DNA of 27,799 nt, from positions 1 through 27,799 of the forward strand of contig CAWUKE010000008.1 in assembly GCA_963922935.1 (NCBI GenBank). The letters run 5' to 3'. The first letter of the stretch is position 1. Every line of letters begins with the position of its first letter. A program made the position numbers and the translations under genes. The notes beneath the pieces were generated by a model. The model was not told the DNA's origin. It saw only the letters and a list, made by a program, of their open reading frames with translations, and did no database searches. The stretch is from Litorimonas sp963922935. GTDB lineage: Bacteria > Pseudomonadota > Alphaproteobacteria > Caulobacterales > Maricaulaceae. Below, piece after piece: positions 1-8,230 of the stretch.

Positions 1-170
1 ATATGCCAAGCTGGTCACCCAACGGTCGCGTCATTATCTTTTCTCGCGAAACGCGTGGGCGGAACGGCACAGCCGAATTGTGGTCCGTTGATGTCACGGG
101 TCGAAACCTGCGCAAGGTTGAGACCCCGGGGCAGGCCGTTGATCCGGCTTGGTCCCCGATCTTGGATTAA
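1..170 (+). CDS. tolB: TolB, C-terminal end (5' truncated by window)
   Basis: Only the last 55 or so codons are present; the gene runs in from before the window, in the frame whose codons start at base 3. The visible protein reads PSWSPNGRVIIFSRETRG and then a stretch ending DPAWSPILD, the last beta-propeller blade and C-terminus of TolB. TolB is a periplasmic beta-propeller of the Tol-Pal system that binds Pal and helps outer-membrane constriction at division. The following gene is pal, as in nearly all Proteobacteria, which supports the call. TolQRA would be expected upstream, outside the window. Stop TAA is at 168-170. Confidence 0.93.
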   Translation, partial: MPSWSPNGRVIIFSRETRGRNGTAELWSVDVTGRNLRKVETPGQAVDPAWSPILD

Positions 171-255
171 GATAACAGGCCTAATGCTCGGCCTTTACAC
201 AGACTTTTGGCCCTATTTCCGCCACATCCTGCACCAAAGTTTCATTAAATGATCT

Positions 256-284
256 TTGACGCGGGCGTTTTGTCTCGCTTTAAG
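256..284 (+). promoter_or_regulatory. Candidate sigma-70-type promoter for pal
   Basis: A TTGACG hexamer (256-261, 5/6 to TTGACA) is followed after exactly 17 bases by TTTAAG (279-284, 4/6 to TATAAT). Transcription would start near 291, about 20 bases before the pal ATG. This could give pal transcription independent of tolB. It is based on motif and spacing only. Confidence 0.4.
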
Positions 285-309
285 AGACCGAGATCACAGG
301 AGAGAGATT

Positions 310-888
310 ATGCATCGCCACTTGAAATCTTCGCTATTAATTGGCGGCATCGCTTTAATGTTGTCCGCGTGTCAGACGACGCCTGAACCGGAGCCAGTTG
401 TCGAGCCCGTACCGGAGCCTGTGGTCCAAGCGCCAGAGCCAGCGCCTGAACCTGTCTTTGTCCCGGAGCCTGAGCCCGTCATCGCCGAACCCGCGCCGAA
501 CTTACCTGTTCCCGGTACGCCGGATGACTTCGCTTACCGGAGTGGTGGCGAGCCACGTGTTTTCTTTGCTTATGACCAATATGATTTGTCGAATGCCGCG
601 CGTGATGCGCTGCGCCGTCAAGCCGAGTGGCTCATGCTCTACAGCGAATATGATGCGATTGTTGAAGGCCATGCCGATGAACGCGGGACACGTGAATATA
701 ACCTCGCCCTTGGGGCGCGCCGCGCAGAAAGCGTGAAGTCTTTCCTCGTCAGTCAAGGCGTTGCACCGAGCCGGCTAACAGTTGTGTCGTACGGTAAAGA
801 GCGTCCCATTGATGGCCGCAGCAATGAAGAGGGCTGGGCGCGTAACCGGAACGGCTTTACAAACTTGCGGACTCCCGGGCGCAGTTAG
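310..888 (+). CDS. pal: Peptidoglycan-associated lipoprotein Pal
   Basis: Outer-membrane lipoprotein of 192 residues that binds peptidoglycan non-covalently and partners TolB/TolA during cell constriction. The ATG at 310 is chosen because an AGGAGA ribosome site (about 299-304) sits just upstream and it gives a clean lipoprotein signal: basic MHRHLK, hydrophobic core, lipobox LSAC with Cys21 as lipidation site; an in-frame upstream start at 256 would spoil this. Residues about 24-65 form a long linker of repeated Pro-Glu-Pro/Val units. Residues about 80-185 are the OmpA-like domain, with FFAYDQYDLS, EGHADERGTREYN (peptidoglycan-binding Asp/Arg) and the LGARRAESVKSFL helix. It lies between tolB and cpoB as expected. 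The linker is the only unusual feature. Confidence 0.96.
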   Translation: MHRHLKSSLLIGGIALMLSACQTTPEPEPVVEPVPEPVVQAPEPAPEPVFVPEPEPVIAEPAPNLPVPGTPDDFAYRSGGEPRVFFAYDQYDLSNAARDALRRQAEWLMLYSEYDAIVEGHADERGTREYNLALGARRAESVKSFLVSQGVAPSRLTVVSYGKERPIDGRSNEEGWARNRNGFTNLRTPGRS

Positions 889-991
889 GCCGGGTTACCG
901 CACCTAGGCTCGCTCCGCGTTTAACGCTTTGTTCATCATCCTCGCTGTCATCTAACGGGCGTTGTGGCGCAGAACCCAGTATGAGTTCAGT

Positions 992-1855
992 ATGACACGT
1001 ACATTTCTCACAGCGGTTTTGCTCCTCAGTACGGCTATGCCCGCTTTCGCCCAAAGCCGGGCGGAATTGGCAGCGCAGAATGAACAATTGCGTCAACGCA
1101 TAGAGCGTCTGGAAGGGCGAATGCTTACGGGTGATCCCGCGGCGGAACGCTTAATGGCGCGGATGGATACGCTGGAAGCAACCATCCGCAGCCTCCGCGG
1201 CGAGCTTGAACAAGTCCGCTATGAGCGTGATCAGAAAGACGGAGAAATTGACGCGCTTGAAGGCGATATTCGGGAGCTGCAAGAGCTCGCGACGCGCACG
1301 CGGATCCACTTAGACGCCTTTGATCTGGTGCTGGCGGAACAACAGCGCCGGGACGCTCCTCAGGTCGATGACAGCTATGTTGACGGACCGCCAACCATTT
1401 CCGCGATCCCGTCTGCTCCCACCACCCGGAATGAAAACTTTCAGTTGCCGCCTCCCACCCCGAATGAGAGCAATGATGCGACCCAACTTGGCGTGATTGG
1501 TATTCGCCGATTGGAAGAAGGGGATTATGCGGGCGCGGAGACAGCTCTGTCTCAATATCTGCAATTCAATCCGGATGCGAATGACGCGGACGTCATCCAA
1601 TATTGGTTGGGCGAGTCGCGTTACGTGCGCGGTCAATTTAATGGCGCTGCCGAAAGTTATATCGCCTCCATGCGCGCCGCCCCTCAAGGGACAAAGGCGC
1701 CAGATGCGCTGGTGAAGCTAGCGGCTTCATTGCGCGAAATGGGGCAGGTGACTGAGGCGTGTAGTGCGCTGGCGTCGTTTTCCGGCCAGTTCCCAAATGC
1801 GTCCCAACTCGCGCGCGATAAGGCCGCGCGGGAAGCGGCTCGAACCGGGTGCTAA
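992..1855 (+). CDS. cpoB: Cell division coordinator CpoB (YbgF-like) TPR protein
   Basis: Periplasmic protein of 287 residues that in characterised bacteria links the Tol system to peptidoglycan synthase activity at the septum. The ATG at 992 gives a good Sec signal peptide (MTRTFLTAVLLLSTAMPAFA, cleavage before Gln21); a TTG ten codons upstream would place charged residues before it. Residues about 21-105 are heptad-rich and glutamine/glutamate/arginine-rich, a coiled coil for trimerisation. A Pro/Asn-rich linker follows, then TPR repeats from about 165 to the end, including GVIGIRRLEEGDYAGAE and YWLGESRYVRGQFNGAAESY. The ribosome site is weak. The 3' end overlaps the tilS start by seven bases, suggesting coupling. 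Confidence 0.92.
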   Translation: MTRTFLTAVLLLSTAMPAFAQSRAELAAQNEQLRQRIERLEGRMLTGDPAAERLMARMDTLEATIRSLRGELEQVRYERDQKDGEIDALEGDIRELQELATRTRIHLDAFDLVLAEQQRRDAPQVDDSYVDGPPTISAIPSAPTTRNENFQLPPPTPNESNDATQLGVIGIRRLEEGDYAGAETALSQYLQFNPDANDADVIQYWLGESRYVRGQFNGAAESYIASMRAAPQGTKAPDALVKLAASLREMGQVTEACSALASFSGQFPNASQLARDKAAREAARTGC

Positions 1856-3018
1856 GTCAGACGCTTCACTCTAATCTTACGGCGCTTTTGCCGGATAAAG
1901 ACACGCCTTATGCTCTGGCTTATTCGGGCGGCGGCGACAGTCTCGCCCTCTTACAAGCCCTTGCAGGTGATCCGCGTCTTAAAGCCGTTTTGCATGTCGA
2001 TCACGGCTTAAGGGAAGCGTCGGCAAAGGACGCGATCTTAGCGACCCTTCAAGCTGAGTCATTAGGCCGTTCTGTCGAGGTGCTGAAATGGTCGCCTGGG
2101 TCGGTGAAGACGGGGCTACAGGCCAAAGCGCGCCGCGCGCGCTATCGGCTGATGGGGGATTGGTGCCGCGCACACCGCATCGATAACTTGGTCGTGGCTC
2201 ACCATGCGGACGATCAAGCCGAGACCGTCTTAATGCGGATTGATCGCGGGACGGGATGGCGCGGGGCCGCCGGCATGCGTGCGATCAGTTATGGACCGGT
2301 CTGGCCGGAACTGGCTGGGATCACGCTGCTTCGCCCGGCTTTGAGTGTTTCACGTGAAACATTACGGTCAGAGTTAGGAACGCTGCGGCCCCTCCAAGAC
2401 CCATCGAATGAGAATTTGGATTTCGCGCGGGTGAGAGCCCGCAAACGATTGGCGAACGATCCGGCGTTGCGTGCAGATATGCTTAGCCTGTCGCGAGATC
2501 TCGCCAAAGGCCGTAATCAAAGCTGTGAGGTCTTGCGGGATTTCTTGGACCAGACGAGCTTGTCGCATGAAGGGCAACTGACTGTACCCGCCACGATTGC
2601 GGATTGGCAGCTAACAGCGCTCCTCCCTGCGATTGGCGGTCAAGCCGGGCCGGCCTCCCTTAAAGCGGTGCATAATTGCCGTTCGGACTTAGGCTCAGGG
2701 GTATCCGTTGCAATTGGAACAGGAGTTTTGGCGCAACAATCAGGGCAAACCCTCGTGCTATCCCGCGACCCTGTTGCAATAACGGGACGTAAAGATGGGA
2801 CCCTTTCGCCCAGCGCAGTCCGACTCGATATTGGACCAGAGCCTATATGTTGGGACGGGCGGTTTTTGTTTTCCGGGGAGGCAGGTGTCGTCAATCCGGA
2901 ACGACGCGGCCACCACGCAGGCTATCGCGTGCTTTATGGCCGCGATGTTACGGTCAGAAACCTTGTGGCAGAGCGTTTGCAAGCCCTGACTGTGCCTGAT
3001 CCAAGCCTTATGGGGTAG
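1849..3018 (+). CDS. tilS: tRNA(Ile)-lysidine synthetase TilS
   Basis: Cytosolic N-type ATP pyrophosphatase of 389 residues that converts the wobble cytidine of the AUA-reading tRNA-Ile to lysidine using ATP and lysine. The P-loop SGGGDS is at residues 26-31, followed by VLHVDHGLR and VAHHADDQAETVLMRIDRGTGWRG, all TilS signatures. DPSNENLDFARVRAR is the usual post-catalytic block. The C-terminal third is less conserved. The start is GTG at 1849, inside the end of cpoB. Codons for Val-Ser-Arg-Glu-Thr around 2346-2361 contain a perfect ParB-binding palindrome, annotated separately. Tandem position between Tol-Pal genes and ftsH is a common alphaproteobacterial arrangement. Confidence 0.93.
   Translation: MLSQTLHSNLTALLPDKDTPYALAYSGGGDSLALLQALAGDPRLKAVLHVDHGLREASAKDAILATLQAESLGRSVEVLKWSPGSVKTGLQAKARRARYRLMGDWCRAHRIDNLVVAHHADDQAETVLMRIDRGTGWRGAAGMRAISYGPVWPELAGITLLRPALSVSRETLRSELGTLRPLQDPSNENLDFARVRARKRLANDPALRADMLSLSRDLAKGRNQSCEVLRDFLDQTSLSHEGQLTVPATIADWQLTALLPAIGGQAGPASLKAVHNCRSDLGSGVSVAIGTGVLAQQSGQTLVLSRDPVAITGRKDGTLSPSAVRLDIGPEPICWDGRFLFSGEAGVVNPERRGHHAGYRVLYGRDVTVRNLVAERLQALTVPDPSLMG
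2346..2361 (+). other. Perfect parS centromere site (ParB-binding) inside tilS
   Basis: The 16-base sequence TGTTTCACGTGAAACA is a complete palindrome and equals the canonical parS recognised by chromosomal ParB/Spo0J proteins across bacteria. It lies in the tilS reading frame, encoding part of Ser-Val-Ser-Arg-Glu-Thr. Sites of this kind are normally concentrated near the replication origin. I found no second intact copy in the window, so function as a nucleation site is inferred from sequence identity alone. Confidence 0.75.
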
Positions 3019-3117
3019 GTGCGGCGTAAAAACTCTGTGAGCGTGGCATACAGTCCGCTTTTATTTCGTCCCGAAACGCCTATGTATCGGGAAAGCCATT
3101 TTCAGCACGGGATTCCG

Positions 3118-5082
3118 ATGTCCGAGAAAAAAACTCCGCCCCCCAATCAAAATGCGCGTCAGATCGCCATTTGGGGATTGATCATAACGCTCTTCATCGT
3201 CGTCTTCGCTGTCAGTCAGGGCGGCATGAATACGTCAAGCAACGCGGATGAACTGACATTCAGTGAGTGGCGTGAACAAGTTGAGACGGGTTCTGTCCAA
3301 TCAGCTAAGATCAACGTTCCGGCCGGAGAGGTGACGGGTAAACTATCCAGCGGCTCTGATTACACGGTCAATGTGCCGCCAATCAGTGAAGACCCCGCCG
3401 GCGCCGTCCTCTCACAAACGGAGATCCCTTACGAATATGCAGAGCCGCAAAAGCGTAGTCTGCTTGCTGATATCCTGGTCGGTATTTTGCCGCTGCTAAT
3501 CTTGCTGGGTCTTTTCTTCCTGATTTTCCGGAATATGCAGGCAGGTGGCCGCGGTGGTGCGATGAGCTTCGGCAAGTCGAAAGCCAAATTGCTTACCGAG
3601 AATACTAAGCGCGTCAATTTTGACGACGTGGCCGGCGTGGAAAGCGCCAAAGAAGATTTGAAAGAGGTTGTCGAATTCCTTCGTGACCCTTCCAAATTTA
3701 CACGTCTTGGCGCGCGTATCCCGACGGGCGCGTTGCTCGTGGGGCCTCCCGGAACGGGTAAGACGCTGCTCGCGCGGGCTGTGGCCGGCGAGGCGGGTGT
3801 CCCGTTCTTCACAATTTCCGGTTCTGACTTTGTGGAAATGTTTGTCGGCGTGGGCGCCTCTCGTGTCCGGGAAATGTTCGCCGAAGCGCGCAAGCATGCC
3901 CCATGCATCATTTTTATTGACGAGATTGATGCGGTGGGTCGCCATCGCGGAGTCGGTACGTCCGGCGGTCATGAAGAGCGCGAGCAAACCCTGAACCAGC
4001 TTCTGGTCGAAATGGACGGCTTTGAAGGTCAAGAAGGCATCATCATCATCGCGGCGACAAACCGCCCAGACGTGCTTGATAAAGCGCTGCTGCGTCCGGG
4101 TCGTTTCGACCGCCAGATCGAAGTCCCTTATCCCGACATTCAAGGTCGTGAGAAAATCCTCGAAGTGCATATGCGCGGCAAGCCCATCGCAGCAGATGTC
4201 GATGTGAAATATGTAGCGCGAGGAACGCCGGGCTTCTCTGGTGCGGATCTGGCGAACCTTGTGAATGAGGCTGCGCTTCTTTCGGCGCGTCGTAATAAAC
4301 TCAAAATCACCATGCGTGAATTTGAAGATGCGCGCGACAAGGTCATGATGGGCGCAGAACGCCGTACGCTAGCCATGACGGACGAAGAGAAGGAAATGAC
4401 GGCCTATCACGAAGCCGGTCACGCCATTGTTGGTCTAAATATGGAAGGCAGTCTGCCGATCCATAAGGCGACGATTATCCCACGGGGCCGCGCTCTTGGT
4501 ATGGTGCAATATCTACCTGAGCGCGATCAGATCAGCCAGAGCCGTCAGGAAATGATTGCCCGCATGGCGATGGCGATGGGCGGACGCGCCGCCGAAGAAA
4601 TCCACTTCGGCTATGACAAGGTCACATCGGGCGCGAGTTCGGATATCGAACAGGTCACGCGGATCGCGACGGCCATGGTCACGGAATGGGGTCTGTCCGA
4701 CGAAATTGGTCCCATCGCTTATAAAGATACGGATCAACAGAGCTTCATGCCCGGCATCGGCCGTGGGTCCTCGATTTCGCCCGAAACGGCGAAAAAGATC
4801 GAAGAAGAGATCAAACGCTTCGTGACTGAGGCGCATGAGACGGCCCGTGCTATTCTGAAGAAAAAGAAGAAAGATTGGGTCGCTTTAGCTGAAGCCCTGC
4901 TGGAATATGAAACGCTATCTGGTGACGAAATCACGGCGCTTCTGAAAGATGGTACCAAGCCGAAGCGTCCTGACGGAAAATCAGGCGGGCGTCCATCGGT
5001 CAGTCCTGTGCCAACGACGAAACGCCCTCGGCCCCGGCCAATTGGCGGCGCGTCCCCTGCGAGGGATATTGATCCAGAATAG
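3118..5082 (+). CDS. ftsH: ATP-dependent zinc metalloprotease FtsH
   Basis: Membrane-anchored AAA+ protease, 654 residues from the ATG at 3118, which degrades misassembled membrane proteins and short-lived regulators. Order of elements: TM1 about 17-34, periplasmic segment, TM2 about 116-138, Walker A GPPGTGKT (209-216), Walker B IIFIDEID (264-271), second region of homology ending RPGRFDRQI, and the zinc site HEAGH (431-435). The C-terminus is a basic Pro/Arg-rich tail. The frame opens upstream to 3019 and an ATG at 3082 is also possible, but 3118 gives the usual short cytosolic N-terminus before TM1. A strong terminator follows. It sits directly after tilS, as in many relatives. Confidence 0.96.
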   Translation: MSEKKTPPPNQNARQIAIWGLIITLFIVVFAVSQGGMNTSSNADELTFSEWREQVETGSVQSAKINVPAGEVTGKLSSGSDYTVNVPPISEDPAGAVLSQTEIPYEYAEPQKRSLLADILVGILPLLILLGLFFLIFRNMQAGGRGGAMSFGKSKAKLLTENTKRVNFDDVAGVESAKEDLKEVVEFLRDPSKFTRLGARIPTGALLVGPPGTGKTLLARAVAGEAGVPFFTISGSDFVEMFVGVGASRVREMFAEARKHAPCIIFIDEIDAVGRHRGVGTSGGHEEREQTLNQLLVEMDGFEGQEGIIIIAATNRPDVLDKALLRPGRFDRQIEVPYPDIQGREKILEVHMRGKPIAADVDVKYVARGTPGFSGADLANLVNEAALLSARRNKLKITMREFEDARDKVMMGAERRTLAMTDEEKEMTAYHEAGHAIVGLNMEGSLPIHKATIIPRGRALGMVQYLPERDQISQSRQEMIARMAMAMGGRAAEEIHFGYDKVTSGASSDIEQVTRIATAMVTEWGLSDEIGPIAYKDTDQQSFMPGIGRGSSISPETAKKIEEEIKRFVTEAHETARAILKKKKKDWVALAEALLEYETLSGDEITALLKDGTKPKRPDGKSGGRPSVSPVPTTKRPRPRPIGGASPARDIDPE

Positions 5083-5102
5083 GACGCGCCTGTTTATCGA
5101 TG

Positions 5103-5134
5103 AAAGCCCCGCCAGTTTGTGCGGGGCTTTTTTG
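5103..5134 (+). terminator. Rho-independent terminator after ftsH
   Basis: A 10-bp perfect stem AAAGCCCCGC (5103-5112) / GCGGGGCTTT (5121-5130) with an 8-base loop runs into a T tract (5128-5133). It begins 20 bases after the ftsH stop and cleanly separates ftsH from lon. Confidence 0.9.
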
Positions 5135-5173
5135 TGCGCCGGAGATTTGTGGTGTTGCCATATGCATCACGCC

Positions 5174-5202
5174 CTTGAAGCGGAGATGAGCCTGTCCCAC
5201 TT
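5174..5202 (+). promoter_or_regulatory. Candidate RpoH (sigma-32) heat-shock promoter for lon
   Basis: CTTGAAG (5174-5180) matches 6/7 of the sigma-32 -35 consensus CTTGAAA. After 14 bases comes TCCCACTT (5195-5202), 6/8 to CCCCATNT. Start of transcription would fall about 7-9 bases later, at or next to the lon ATG at 5211. lon is a classical heat-shock gene, so motif, spacing and gene function agree. The exact -10 form used by this organism's RpoH is not known from the sequence. Confidence 0.55.
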
Positions 5203-5210
5203 GTTTTAGT

Positions 5211-7616
5211 ATGAGTGCGTCTGAAAATACATTGCCGTCCCCGCTCCCTGTCTTGCCGTTGCGCGATATTGTGGTCTTTCCTCATATGGTTGTGCCGCTT
5301 TTTGTGGGCCGTGCGCGGTCTATCAAAGCGCTTGAGACCGTTATGGCGGGCGACAAACGAATTTTCTTACTCAGCCAGAAAGACGCAACAGTTGATACAC
5401 CGGATGCGGACGATCTCTTCGCCCATGGGTGTGTCGCAAAAATCATGCAGCTTTTGAAGTTACCGGACGGCACCGTTCGTGTGCTGGTCGAAGGTCAAGA
5501 ACGCGCCCACTGCGCGAAGCTTTTTGAAGCGGACGGCTACCTCCAAGCGGATGTAGAAGCTGTTGCCTCCAAATTTGATAAAAGTCGCGCCCGGGCTTTG
5601 GCAAAAGAGGTCCGCGACGCCTTCGCTGACTTTGGCAAGGTCAATAAACGGATCGCTGATGAGGTTGTGACCTCTGTTGTGGATACGACGGACCCATCCA
5701 AGTTGGCTGATACAGTGGCTGTCCACTTAGGCGCTGATCTGGCGAAAAAGCAGGAATTGCTGGAAACGGCGGATCCAGCCGAGCGCCTATCGCTGATAAT
5801 GGACGTTATTGGAGGAGAGACCTCTGTTCTTCGCGTTGAGAAGAAAATACGGGGCCGCGTGAAGCGCCAGATGGAGAAGACGCAGCGCGAATATTATCTC
5901 AATGAGCAGATGAAAGCGATCCAATCCGAGTTGGGCAATGATCAGCCCGATGAAATGGCGGAGTTGGAAGAGAAAATCGAAGCCACAAAGCTTTCCAAAG
6001 AGGCGCGCGAAAAAGTCACGAAAGAGGTTCAAAAGCTTAAGAAAATGAGCCCGATGAGCGCGGAGGCCAATGTTTCGCGTAACTTCATCGATTGGATGCT
6101 CTCCGTGCCGTGGGGCAAGAAAAAGCGTCTGCAGAAAAACCTCGATAAAGCGCAAACCATTCTCGATGCCGATCACTATGGCCTGGATAAGGTAAAAGAA
6201 CGGATCATTGAGCATCTGGCTGTTCAGACACGGACAAGCAAAGTCAAAGGCCCCATTCTTTGCCTTGTTGGCCCTCCTGGCGTTGGGAAAACGTCATTGG
6301 GGAAATCCGTTGCCAAAGCCACGGGCCGTGAATTTGTGCGCGTGAGCTTAGGCGGTGTGCGCGACGAGTCTGAAATTCGGGGTCACCGTCGGACCTATAT
6401 TGGTTCCATGCCCGGCCGCGTTATTCAGTCGATGAAGAAGGCGAAATATACCAACCCGCTCTTCCTGTTTGATGAAATCGATAAGATGGGTTCGGATCAC
6501 CGCGGTGACCCGTCCGCCGCGCTGCTAGAGGTCTTGGATCCGGAGCAGAATGATACGTTTAATGATCATTATCTGGACGTGGATTATGATCTGTCGGATG
6601 TCATGTTCATTACGACGGCCAACAGCCTGAACATGCCGCAGCCTTTGCTCGACCGGATGGAGATCATCCGAATTCCGGGCTACACCGAAGACGAAAAAGT
6701 CGAAATTGCACGCCGTCACTTGATCCCGGAACAGGTCAAGGAAAATGGTCTCAAAGCGGAAGAGTTGTCTATTTCTGACGATGCTGTTCGTTCCATCGTG
6801 CGCTACTACACGCGTGAAGCGGGCGTGCGTTCGCTCAAGCGGGAAATCGCACGTATGGCACGCAAGGCGCTGACAACTATCATCAAAGAAAAAGTCAGCA
6901 CTATTGAAGTCACGCCTGAGAATATCGGCGACTTCCTTGGGGTTCAAAAGCATCGCTTTGGTCGCACAGATACGGAAGATCGTGTTGGCGTCGTGACCGG
7001 CCTGGCATGGACCAGTGTTGGAGGTGACATCCTCACCATCGAAGCGGTCTCTATGTCGGGGCGTGGTAAGATGACGATCACGGGTAATCTGAAAGACGTG
7101 ATGAAAGAGTCGATCTCTGCGGCCAATTCCTACGTCCAAGCGCGTGCGCCCGAATTGGGCATTTCCCCACGTGAATTCCGCAGCAAAGACATCCACGTTC
7201 ACGTGCCTGAAGGGGCTACACCCAAAGATGGACCGAGCGCTGGTATCGGTATGGTCACGGCGATGGTTTCTGTGCTGACCGGTATTCCCGTGCGCAGTGA
7301 TGTCGCCATGACGGGCGAGGTCACCTTGCGAGGCCGCGTCCTGCCGATTGGCGGCTTGAAGGAAAAGCTATTGGCAGCGCTACGGGGTGGTGTGAAGACG
7401 GTCCTGATCCCAGAAGAGAACGAAAAAGACCTCGCTGAGATCCCGGATAACGTCAAAGACGCGCTGACCATCATTGCTGTTGGGTCCGTCGATGAGGTGC
7501 TGGAACACGCTCTGACAGCGAAGCCCTCTCCGATTGACTGGACGGAAGCGGATGCGGCACAATTAAGCGGCCTTATGATCGGCGGGTCCTCCAGCGAAGG
7601 GCAAACGGCGCATTAA
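5211..7616 (+). CDS. lon: ATP-dependent serine protease Lon
   Basis: Cytosolic AAA+ protease, 801 residues, full length for LonA. It degrades misfolded and regulatory proteins (in Caulobacter, CcrM, DnaA and SciP). The N-terminal substrate domain begins LPVLPLRDIVVFPHMVVPLF. A long coiled region covers about 205-280. Walker A is GPPGVGKT (354-361) and Walker B LFLFDEID (417-424). The C-terminal protease domain has PKDGPSAG with catalytic Ser676 and GGLKEKLLAA with the partner Lys, probably Lys719. No Shine-Dalgarno precedes the ATG at 5211. With the RpoH-like promoter just upstream, a leaderless or nearly leaderless mRNA is likely. hupB, a common downstream neighbour, is absent here. Confidence 0.97.
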   Translation: MSASENTLPSPLPVLPLRDIVVFPHMVVPLFVGRARSIKALETVMAGDKRIFLLSQKDATVDTPDADDLFAHGCVAKIMQLLKLPDGTVRVLVEGQERAHCAKLFEADGYLQADVEAVASKFDKSRARALAKEVRDAFADFGKVNKRIADEVVTSVVDTTDPSKLADTVAVHLGADLAKKQELLETADPAERLSLIMDVIGGETSVLRVEKKIRGRVKRQMEKTQREYYLNEQMKAIQSELGNDQPDEMAELEEKIEATKLSKEAREKVTKEVQKLKKMSPMSAEANVSRNFIDWMLSVPWGKKKRLQKNLDKAQTILDADHYGLDKVKERIIEHLAVQTRTSKVKGPILCLVGPPGVGKTSLGKSVAKATGREFVRVSLGGVRDESEIRGHRRTYIGSMPGRVIQSMKKAKYTNPLFLFDEIDKMGSDHRGDPSAALLEVLDPEQNDTFNDHYLDVDYDLSDVMFITTANSLNMPQPLLDRMEIIRIPGYTEDEKVEIARRHLIPEQVKENGLKAEELSISDDAVRSIVRYYTREAGVRSLKREIARMARKALTTIIKEKVSTIEVTPENIGDFLGVQKHRFGRTDTEDRVGVVTGLAWTSVGGDILTIEAVSMSGRGKMTITGNLKDVMKESISAANSYVQARAPELGISPREFRSKDIHVHVPEGATPKDGPSAGIGMVTAMVSVLTGIPVRSDVAMTGEVTLRGRVLPIGGLKEKLLAALRGGVKTVLIPEENEKDLAEIPDNVKDALTIIAVGSVDEVLEHALTAKPSPIDWTEADAAQLSGLMIGGSSSEGQTAH

Positions 7617-7638
7617 ATTCGCTTTGGGCTGATCCTTG

Positions 7639-8220
7639 ATGAAAACGCCTTATGAAACCCACGCAGACGCCTTTATGGCGGCTCGCAGCGGGGCAGGGGC
7701 AAAAGTGATTGAAGGGTGGGCGCGACAATATTTGCGTTCGGGCCAGTCCGTGCTTGATCTCGGCTGTGGCCACGGCTTTCCCGTGTCCTGGGTCTTATCC
7801 AAGCATGACATTGATCTCTTCGCGATTGATAATGCGCCCAGTCTGGTCGCCGCTTATGAAAAGACGATCGGCACGGCGACAGTTCGTTGCGAAGATATTC
7901 TGACCAGTGATTTCTTCGGGCGCGGCTTTGACGCCGTCGTGATAGTCGGCGTCATTTTTCTTTTGGAAGAAGCCGATCAAGCCGCCTTGCTGAGCCGTGC
8001 GGCGAAAGCGCTAAAGCCTGGCGGGCGGTTGCTGTTTACCACTCCGGCACAACGCCACGCATGGAAGGATGTTTTGACAGGGCAGCCCCTTCGGTCTTTG
8101 GGGTGGAGCCAATATCGTCAAATCTTGACCGATAACGACCTGCGATTTGTCGGAAGTTGCAAAGACCAAGCCGGCCAGCGCTACATTCACGCCGTAGACA
8201 CGCGCAGGCTGGCTGGGTAG
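7639..8220 (+). CDS. Class I SAM-dependent methyltransferase, substrate unknown
   Basis: Protein of 193 residues with a Rossmann-type methyltransferase core: motif I VLDLGCGHGFP (about 39-49), the acidic end of strand two in LFAIDNAPSLV, motif post-I/II DILTSDFF and FDAVVIVGVIFLLEE, and LKPGGRLLFTTP (motif III region). The later GWSQYRQILTDNDLRFVG segment resembles the C-terminal strand region of small-molecule methyltransferases. There is nothing to identify the substrate. The ATG at 7639 is preferred over the adjoining TTG at 7636. It starts 22 bases after the lon stop without an obvious ribosome site, so read-through from lon is possible. Its final codons overlap the presumed rnpB promoter. 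Confidence 0.85.
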   Translation: MKTPYETHADAFMAARSGAGAKVIEGWARQYLRSGQSVLDLGCGHGFPVSWVLSKHDIDLFAIDNAPSLVAAYEKTIGTATVRCEDILTSDFFGRGFDAVVIVGVIFLLEEADQAALLSRAAKALKPGGRLLFTTPAQRHAWKDVLTGQPLRSLGWSQYRQILTDNDLRFVGSCKDQAGQRYIHAVDTRRLAG

Positions 8221-8223
8221 ATA
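8195..8223 (+). promoter_or_regulatory. Likely sigma-70-type promoter of rnpB
   Basis: TAGACA (8195-8200, 5/6 to TTGACA) and TAGATA (8218-8223) are 17 bases apart. The predicted start near 8230-8231 coincides with the first base of the RNase P RNA P1 helix. The element lies across the stop codon of the methyltransferase gene. The -10 is weak, but the geometry relative to the RNA 5' end is good. Confidence 0.5.
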
Positions 8224-8230
8224 TCTGCCC

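Noticed and set aside
177..194. Hairpin AGGCC/GGCCT as a tolB terminator
   Set aside because: The stem is only 5 bp and the T run is three bases; too weak to call.
398..736. 112-codon + strand frame inside pal
   Set aside because: Out-of-frame overlap with pal; serine/arginine-rich and without a ribosome site.
3069..3092. TCCCGA/TCGGGA stem upstream of ftsH as a regulatory element
   Set aside because: A 6-bp stem with a 12-base loop is expected by chance and no second line of evidence supports it.
3496..4170. 224-codon minus-strand open frame
   Set aside because: It is the antisense shadow of the ftsH ATPase domain; composition is His/Arg-rich junk and no family motif is seen.
6525..7202. 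225-codon minus-strand open frame
   Set aside because: Shadow of lon; no recognisable motif or ribosome site.
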